NCBI GenBank assembly: GCA_964429675.1
Contig: CAYSDF010000015.1
Location: forward strand, 1 to 18,353
Direction: 5' to 3'
From: GWA2-44-9 sp964429675
GTDB lineage: Bacteria; Patescibacteriota; Minisyncoccia; 2-02-FULL-40-12; GWA2-44-9
Length of the DNA: 18,353 nt
Both the position numbers and the translations under genes were made by a program. The stretch's first letter is position 1; each line of letters begins with the position of its first letter. This document shows, piece by piece, positions 14,144-18,353 of the stretch. Below the pieces are notes generated by a model. The model worked only from the letters and a program-made list of their open reading frames with translations. It was not told the origin of the DNA and ran no database searches.

Positions 14144-14521
14144 TTATAGCAACACCTTATCTTCTATGAACGGACCATTTTTAAGCTCAACCATCTCGGC
14201 ATCGTCAAGAATATGAATTCCATAGCCGCCGTCTACAAGGAGGAGGAGATCGCCGGTTTTTAAGGTAATTTTTTTGAACATTTTCTTATCCGGTCCGTAA
14301 AGATCAATTCTGATCCGTCCTTTCTTAACAATTAGGCATTCCTGCATCTTCTCAGTCTGTCTTTTTTTTGGTGCATGCGTATGAGCTAGAAGGTATTTAC
14401 CTTTAGGATGCTTTAGGGTTACAAGTTGAAGTGGCTCTTTGCCGTCGGTTTGAGGAATACTGCCCTTGGGAAAACTTCCTAAAACAATCGCTATTAATTT
14501 ATTTTTGTATTTTATTTCCAT
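14144..14521 (-). CDS. Small cupin-fold protein, possible sugar ketoisomerase-like enzyme
   Basis: A 125-residue single-domain protein with the cupin pattern: KYLLAHTHAP supplies His47 and His49, Glu61 and Gly68 follow (ECLIVKKGRI), and the second motif gives GDLLLLVDGGYGIHIL with His103. Cupins of this size beside DegT aminotransferases include the FdtA/QdtA 3,4-ketoisomerases, whose active site is also an H-x-H pair, and uncharacterised dehydratases or epimerases. Which of these applies cannot be told by eye. It sits directly between gmd and a methyltransferase gene (13- and 5-base gaps), so a role in the same nucleotide-sugar pathway is likely. No Shine-Dalgarno sequence; translation is probably coupled. 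Confidence 0.7.
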   Translation of the reverse strand: MEIKYKNKLIAIVLGSFPKGSIPQTDGKEPLQLVTLKHPKGKYLLAHTHAPKKRQTEKMQECLIVKKGRIRIDLYGPDKKMFKKITLKTGDLLLLVDGGYGIHILDDAEMVELKNGPFIEDKVLL

Positions 14522-14534
14522 GAGATGGAACAGA

Positions 14535-15602
14535 CTACATTCGGTTAACTTTGATTTTGTGACCTTGCATTTTACTTACATTTGCAAAATCATGCTCGGT
14601 CATCAATTTAGCTAGTTTCTCGAAAGTAATTTTTGGTTTCCAGCCTAAGATCTTTTTTGCCTTTGATGCATCGCCCAACAGTAGATCTACTTCAGACGGC
14701 CTGAATAAAACTTTATCTACGCAAACTAAAACTTTCCCAGTTTTTTTATCATAGCCAACTTCATCAACTCCTTTGCCGCGCCATGCGATAGTATATCCAA
14801 GGTTTTTACCGACTTCTTCCACGAATTCTCTAACGGTATGAGTTTTACCAGTCGCTATTAAAAAGTCATCGGGTTTTTTCTGCTGTAGTATTTTCCATAT
14901 TGCCTCAACATAATCCTTGGCATAGCCCCAATCTCTTTTGGAATCAAGATTCCCAAGACTGAGAACATCTTGCAATCCGAGTTTGACCTTCGATAAACCG
15001 ATAGTTATTTTTCTTGTGACAAAGGTCTCTCCTCGGCGAGGCGACTCATGATTGAATAAAATTCCATTTGAAGCAAACAGGCCGTAAGCATCGCGATGAA
15101 TCTTGGTCATCCAATAAGCAAAGGCTTTGGCGACACCGTAAGGGGATTGAGGATTGAAGGGCGTTGTTTCTTTCTGGGGTGTTTCCATAACTTTGCCGAA
15201 CATTTCACTTGAAGAGGCTTGATAATATTTTGTGTTAATACCGGTTTCTCTGATTGCATCTAAAAGCCGCAAAGCTCCAAGCCCGGTAACATTGGCTGTA
15301 TATTCGGGGATTTGGAAGCTAACACCGACATGGCTTTGGGCACCAAGATTATATATCTCGTCTGGTTTTATTTTTTCTAGCAAGCGGTTAAGATTGGAAC
15401 TATCGCTTAAATCACCGAAAACTGTAGTGAAGGTAGGATATTTAGGGTGATCGTACAGGTGGTCTATCCTAGATGTATTAAAAGTACTTGCCCGGCGCTG
15501 AAGGCCATAGACTTTGTATCTTTTTTCAAGTAAAAGCTCGGCTAAATAAGAGCCGTCCTGACCCGTAACCCCGGTAATTAGAGCTGTTTTTTGCTTCAGC
15601 AT
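14535..15602 (-). CDS. gmd: GDP-mannose 4,6-dehydratase
   Basis: A 355-residue SDR of normal Gmd length. TGVTGQDGSYL has the cofactor glycines Gly11, Gly14 and Gly17. RRASTFNTSRIDHLY is the NADP(H)-binding Arg/Ser region of Gmd. ASSSEMFG (129-136) contains the catalytic Ser/Glu pair, YGVAK gives Tyr155 and Lys159, and NHESPRRGETFVTRKIT (184-200) and RDWG (223-226) are diagnostic for this enzyme. It converts GDP-D-mannose to GDP-4-keto-6-deoxy-D-mannose in the cytoplasm, the branch point for fucose, rhamnose, perosamine and colitose. It is the first gene of a five-gene minus-strand operon (12463 and 11799 included), with a predicted promoter ending 11 bases before the start. Confidence 0.96.
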   Translation of the reverse strand: MLKQKTALITGVTGQDGSYLAELLLEKRYKVYGLQRRASTFNTSRIDHLYDHPKYPTFTTVFGDLSDSSNLNRLLEKIKPDEIYNLGAQSHVGVSFQIPEYTANVTGLGALRLLDAIRETGINTKYYQASSSEMFGKVMETPQKETTPFNPQSPYGVAKAFAYWMTKIHRDAYGLFASNGILFNHESPRRGETFVTRKITIGLSKVKLGLQDVLSLGNLDSKRDWGYAKDYVEAIWKILQQKKPDDFLIATGKTHTVREFVEEVGKNLGYTIAWRGKGVDEVGYDKKTGKVLVCVDKVLFRPSEVDLLLGDASKAKKILGWKPKITFEKLAKLMTEHDFANVSKMQGHKIKVNRM

Positions 15603-15613
15603 ATGAATGACTT

Positions 15614-15642
15614 ATTATCAGGTATACTACCGGGAAAATCAA
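15614..15642 (-). promoter_or_regulatory. Predicted promoter of the gmd operon
   Basis: Read on the minus strand, TTGATT (15642-15637) and GATAAT (15619-15614) are spaced by 17 bases. The -10 ends 11 bases before the gmd ATG, so the expected leader is only about five bases long, consistent with the absence of a Shine-Dalgarno sequence. Confidence 0.6.
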
Positions 15643-15644
15643 TC

Positions 15645-15661
15645 TTTACAAGTATTGTAAA
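15645..15661. promoter_or_regulatory. Operator-like palindrome next to the gmd promoter
   Basis: TTTACAA and TTGTAAA are perfect 7-bp inverted arms separated by 3 bases, directly upstream of the -35 hexamer of the gmd promoter (2-base gap). The size and symmetry suit a dimeric regulator site. A small hairpin without function is the alternative; no regulator gene is present in the window. Confidence 0.4.
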
Positions 15662-15676
15662 ACTGTGTTCTGGTTA

Positions 15677-15708
15677 TAATTAAAAATCCCGCAGATAATG
15701 CAGGATTT
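15677..15708 (-). terminator. Intrinsic terminator after the minus-strand radical SAM gene
   Basis: On the minus strand AAATCCTGC (15708-15700) pairs with GCGGGATTT (15692-15684) with one G-T wobble and a 7-base loop, then TTTTTAATT. It overlaps the stop codon of the radical SAM gene, as does the terminator at 10159, and separates that gene from the gmd promoter. Confidence 0.8.
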
Positions 15709-17197
15709 ACTTTGTATCGGTTGTCCTTAGTATGTTGGGTGGAAGGATTCCCATTTGGCCCATAGAATGCTCATAGCGGATTGCCGGAGCGGAGGGGTTA
15801 AAGGGAATATTCAGCTTTTCCCGGACATCTCTTTCTATGAAATCTCTGAGTTCAACCAACTCCTCAGGAGTGAGATAATCTGTGTAGACAAAAGACTTGT
15901 AGCCTCCATCGGGCGAGCCCTTATAATAATCGGCAGTTGTTCGATAGTCCACCTCTATGCTATACAGTTTATCGCCGGTTTTATCGTAAGTGTAAACCCA
16001 GATATTTGGTTTATCAGGATGGGGAACAGCATAGTCATAATATGGCGTTCCGGGATAGGTAGTGATGATCGAGACATCAAAATCATCAGGCTGGACTTCA
16101 AGGAGCCAGTCCCGTGTCTCCATTGTGGTCTCGCGTGATTCACCGGGATGGCCAATCGACATCAGAGCCTTAACTTTTAGACCATGCTTATGGGCAATTT
16201 CTACGCAACGAGTATTTTCCTCGCGCGTAGCTTTCTTATTAATATTTTCAAGTATTTTTGGCGAGCCTGATTCAAATCCTGTAAGCATCCAGCGAAAACC
16301 CGCTTGATACATGGCTTGGGCCTGTTCTTCTGTAAAAAGTTCGGCTTTAATAAATCCGCGAAGCCGGAATTCTGTGCCAAGCTTGGCCTGAGTATCAGCG
16401 ATCATATTCATCAGGCTGACCATACTTTTATTAACATTCAGCTCGTCATCGTACATCATGAATCCGCGGATGCCGTAAGTATTGTATATATGCAGCATCT
16501 CGGCAATGATGTTCTCGCTGGTTCTTGTGCGTATTTTACGCAGAAATGGGGAAGTGCGTCCACCGCAGAACCCGCATTCAAATGGACAGCCAAGCTGGGC
16601 AATCATGCTCAGGGCCTGGACCCCGTCAATCTGATAGTGATAGCTGGCGACATCAACCAAATGTCTTGCCGGGAACGGCATCTCGGTAAGTTTTTGATTA
16701 GTAAGAAATAAATTAGAATTTGGTATATCTGCATCAATCAGTTTGGGAGCGTTGCCTTTAATAGCTTCAAATATTGCTTCTTCGCCGTCACCGGCTACTA
16801 AGATATCAAAATCTTGACTTAGCTGGTCAAAGGCTTTCGTGGCGCGCCCGTTGATATTTAGTTTTCGTTCTCTTTTATAGGCTGCATTAACTAGGGTAAT
16901 ATGCGGTCCGCCCAGTATAATTTTAGATTCTGGTTTGATTTGCCTGATGGCCGAAACGATATTCATTGTTGCCGGTAGTTGGGGAGTGGTAGCGGTAATG
17001 CCAAAAATATTAGCCGCAACCCTAGAAGTAAGATCAGAGACGGCCTCTCTATAGTTGCTAATTCCAGAAAGATCGATCATTTCAACATCATGCCCCGCTT
17101 CATCTAAAACACCCCCAACCTTTAAAATGCCAAGCGTCATAAAAACCCGCTCGTCTAAAAGAAAAATTGAAGGCGGAATGATCAGACATACCTTCAT
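15707..17197 (-). CDS. B12-binding-domain radical SAM protein
   Basis: A 496-residue protein. The N-terminal region is a cobalamin-binding-type domain (KVCLIIPPS, LGILKVGGVLDEAGHDVEMIDLSG, IFGITATTPQ, IILGGPH, LVAGDGEEAIFEAI). The radical SAM core starts with GCPFECGFCGG, ligands Cys204, Cys208 and Cys211, then FMMYDDELNV, LTGFESGSPKILENI and MSIGHPGESRETTMETRDWL. The C-terminal 100 residues form an extra domain with YKGSPDGGYKSFVYTDYL. A methyl transfer or rearrangement on a sugar, lipid or peptide is possible; the substrate is unknown. It forms its own transcription unit, with a terminator at the 3' end. GGGGAG lies 11 bases upstream of the start, and a three-codon frame (ATG-AAG-ACA-TGA) overlaps the start codon. 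Confidence 0.87.
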   Translation of the reverse strand: MKVCLIIPPSIFLLDERVFMTLGILKVGGVLDEAGHDVEMIDLSGISNYREAVSDLTSRVAANIFGITATTPQLPATMNIVSAIRQIKPESKIILGGPHITLVNAAYKRERKLNINGRATKAFDQLSQDFDILVAGDGEEAIFEAIKGNAPKLIDADIPNSNLFLTNQKLTEMPFPARHLVDVASYHYQIDGVQALSMIAQLGCPFECGFCGGRTSPFLRKIRTRTSENIIAEMLHIYNTYGIRGFMMYDDELNVNKSMVSLMNMIADTQAKLGTEFRLRGFIKAELFTEEQAQAMYQAGFRWMLTGFESGSPKILENINKKATREENTRCVEIAHKHGLKVKALMSIGHPGESRETTMETRDWLLEVQPDDFDVSIITTYPGTPYYDYAVPHPDKPNIWVYTYDKTGDKLYSIEVDYRTTADYYKGSPDGGYKSFVYTDYLTPEELVELRDFIERDVREKLNIPFNPSAPAIRYEHSMGQMGILPPNILRTTDTK

Positions 17198-17370
17198 GTC
17201 TTCATTGTCTCCCCAGTTGTTAAATAACTAAATTTCTATACTGTAGTTTTAAAGTAATTTTGACCACCGCACAATATTGACATTTATAAATTGAGTTGCA
17301 CTGTCTACTGGACTGTAGGCGATAGTTAATATAAAATTATCGTGTTTAGATATACGTAGTCCTAATTTTT
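17198..17370. other. Divergent intergenic spacer
   Basis: An AT-rich 173-base gap between divergent genes that must hold promoters in both directions. On the plus strand a perfect TTGACA lies at 17277-17282 but no good -10 follows at normal spacing. On the minus strand TATAGA (17240-17235) could be a -10 with a weak -35. ACTGTAG occurs twice (17239 and 17311 regions), and CGATA/TATCG arms flank an AT-rich stretch near 17320-17342. No RNA gene or further coding frame is evident. Confidence 0.5.
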
Positions 17371-18353
17371 ATGAATAAAAAAGTCAGAATTGGAATATTG
17401 GGCTGTGCCGATATCGCAAATAGGTATGCGATAAAAGCATTCCAAGCTATAGATAATGCGGAAGTTATCAGTATCGCTAGCCGTGATCCGGCTAAAGCCA
17501 AAACATGGGCTCGGCGTTTTGGTATTGAGTCAGAAAAATCCTATGAGTCATTATTACTAAATGAAAATATAGACGCAGTTTATATCCCTCTGCCGGTCGG
17601 CTTACATAAGAAGTGGGTATTAAAAGCGGCTGATGCCGGTAAGCATGTTATTTGCGAAAAGTCTTTAGCCGGGGATCTCAAGTCTGTGCTGGAGGCAGTA
17701 AATAAGTGCCGGAAAAATGACGTAGTTCTTTACGAAAATCTTATGTGTGAATTTCATCCCCAGCATAAAAAGGTTATTTCTTTAATCAGGACTGGAGATC
17801 TGGGGAAGCCCTTTGTATTTAGAAGTTTTTTCGGTTTTCCTCCGTTTAAAAATAATAATATAAGATATAGTAAAAAACTTGGCGGTGGCAGTCTGAATGA
17901 TGTGGCTCCGCACATGATATCTATGGCCAGAAATATTTTGGGTAAAGAGCCGTTATCGGTTAGTTGTAGCTTATGGGAAGATAAGAATAAGGGTGTAGAT
18001 GTTCAGGGTAGCGCCCTGCTGGAATTTTCAGAAGGACAGATAGCGTTACTTGCGTTCAGCTATTGTTCAATTTATCAAAATAACTATTCTTTATGGTGCA
18101 GCGACGGTATCATTAATGTTAACCGGGCATATTCTATTCCACCTCAAATGCGGCCTAGAGTAAATATAATCAGAAGCGAAGGTTTAAAAGAATCTAAGAC
18201 GACTATTAATATTCCCCCAGCTAATCAATTTGAAAAAATATTTTATGATTTTTGCGATACGATCTTACATAAAGAACAAAGGGCTAATAAAATCAGAGAT
18301 AACCTCGTAAGTATTATTGGTCAGGCGAAGGTTATGGAGGCATTGCGTCTTGC
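17371..18353 (+). CDS. Gfo/Idh/MocA-family oxidoreductase (partial, 3' end outside window)
   Basis: The frame is open from ATG 17371 to the window edge (327 residues visible). The N-terminal Rossmann domain has GILGCADIA (8-16), SRDPAKAKTWARRFGI, the loop VYIPLPVGLHKKWVLKAADAGKHV, and the cofactor/catalytic segment CEKSLA, where the usual EKP reads EKS (Glu96, Lys97, Ser98). GGGSLNDVAPHMI carries the D-x-x-x-H pair expected of the substrate domain. Family members oxidise or reduce sugars and nucleotide sugars with NAD(P); in glycan clusters they often make 3-keto or uronic derivatives. About 330-350 residues is the usual length, so only a few codons should be missing. No Shine-Dalgarno sequence precedes the start. 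Confidence 0.88.
   Translation, partial: MNKKVRIGILGCADIANRYAIKAFQAIDNAEVISIASRDPAKAKTWARRFGIESEKSYESLLLNENIDAVYIPLPVGLHKKWVLKAADAGKHVICEKSLAGDLKSVLEAVNKCRKNDVVLYENLMCEFHPQHKKVISLIRTGDLGKPFVFRSFFGFPPFKNNNIRYSKKLGGGSLNDVAPHMISMARNILGKEPLSVSCSLWEDKNKGVDVQGSALLEFSEGQIALLAFSYCSIYQNNYSLWCSDGIINVNRAYSIPPQMRPRVNIIRSEGLKESKTTINIPPANQFEKIFYDFCDTILHKEQRANKIRDNLVSIIGQAKVMEALRL

Noticed and set aside
17277..17282. Perfect TTGACA as a promoter for the Gfo/Idh/MocA gene
   Set aside because: No acceptable -10 hexamer lies 16-18 bases downstream, so it is not called as a promoter.
1..18353. CRISPR array, rRNA, tRNA, phage or restriction genes
   Set aside because: No regularly spaced direct repeats, conserved RNA motifs or defence/phage protein signatures were seen on either strand.

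Overview
This window is part of a large cell-surface polysaccharide or glycan locus in a bacterium. It encodes glycosyltransferases of several folds (GT-A, GT-B, GT-C), four short-chain dehydrogenase/reductase (SDR) nucleotide-sugar enzymes, three methyltransferases, a PLP-dependent sugar aminotransferase, a small cupin, two cobalamin-binding-type radical SAM enzymes and a Gfo/Idh/MocA oxidoreductase. There is no ribosomal, tRNA or housekeeping marker, so taxonomy is only a guess. UGA is used as a normal stop, genes are tightly packed with ATGA overlaps, most starts have no recognisable Shine-Dalgarno sequence, and two promoters sit exactly where a leaderless mRNA would begin. This would suit an uncultivated candidate-phylum bacterium (for example Patescibacteria or Omnitrophota), at low confidence.

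Layout. Bases 1-3141 (+) hold the end of a glycosyltransferase, a CgeB-like glycosyltransferase and two SDR enzymes, closed by a terminator. Bases 3197-3374 carry two adjacent cloverleaf-shaped palindromes with a promoter between them. Bases 3373-10160 (+) hold a C-methyltransferase, a GDP-fucose-synthase-like SDR, a membrane GT-C glycosyltransferase, a DPM1-like GT2, a GT4 and a radical SAM enzyme, closed by a second terminator. Bases 10191-10403 are a third, 213-bp cloverleaf palindrome. Bases 10384-11604 (-) are a GT4 gene, with a fourth palindrome at 11623-11746 just upstream of its start. Bases 11799-15602 (-) form a compact operon read from its own promoter: gmd, cupin, methyltransferase, DegT aminotransferase, methyltransferase. 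Bases 15707-17197 (-) are a second radical SAM gene with its own terminator. A 173-bp divergent spacer follows, and then a sugar oxidoreductase gene that runs off the window (+).

How the genes fit together (inference). Gmd converts GDP-mannose to GDP-4-keto-6-deoxymannose. The DegT enzyme, with or without the cupin, would aminate such a keto sugar, and the neighbouring methyltransferases would modify it. On the other strand the SDRs and the C-methyltransferase would make further deoxy or branched sugars. The GT2 enzyme would load a polyprenyl phosphate that the GT-C membrane enzyme uses as donor outside the membrane, while the GT4 and CgeB-like enzymes extend the glycan in the cytoplasm.

The most unusual content is non-coding. 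Four elements (PE1-PE4) differ in sequence but share one plan: a long basal inverted repeat enclosing exactly two smaller hairpins, giving a T-shaped three-way junction. They lie at the edges of gene blocks. One sequesters a start codon, one supplies the last six codons and the stop of a gene, and two of them bracket a single glycosyltransferase gene.
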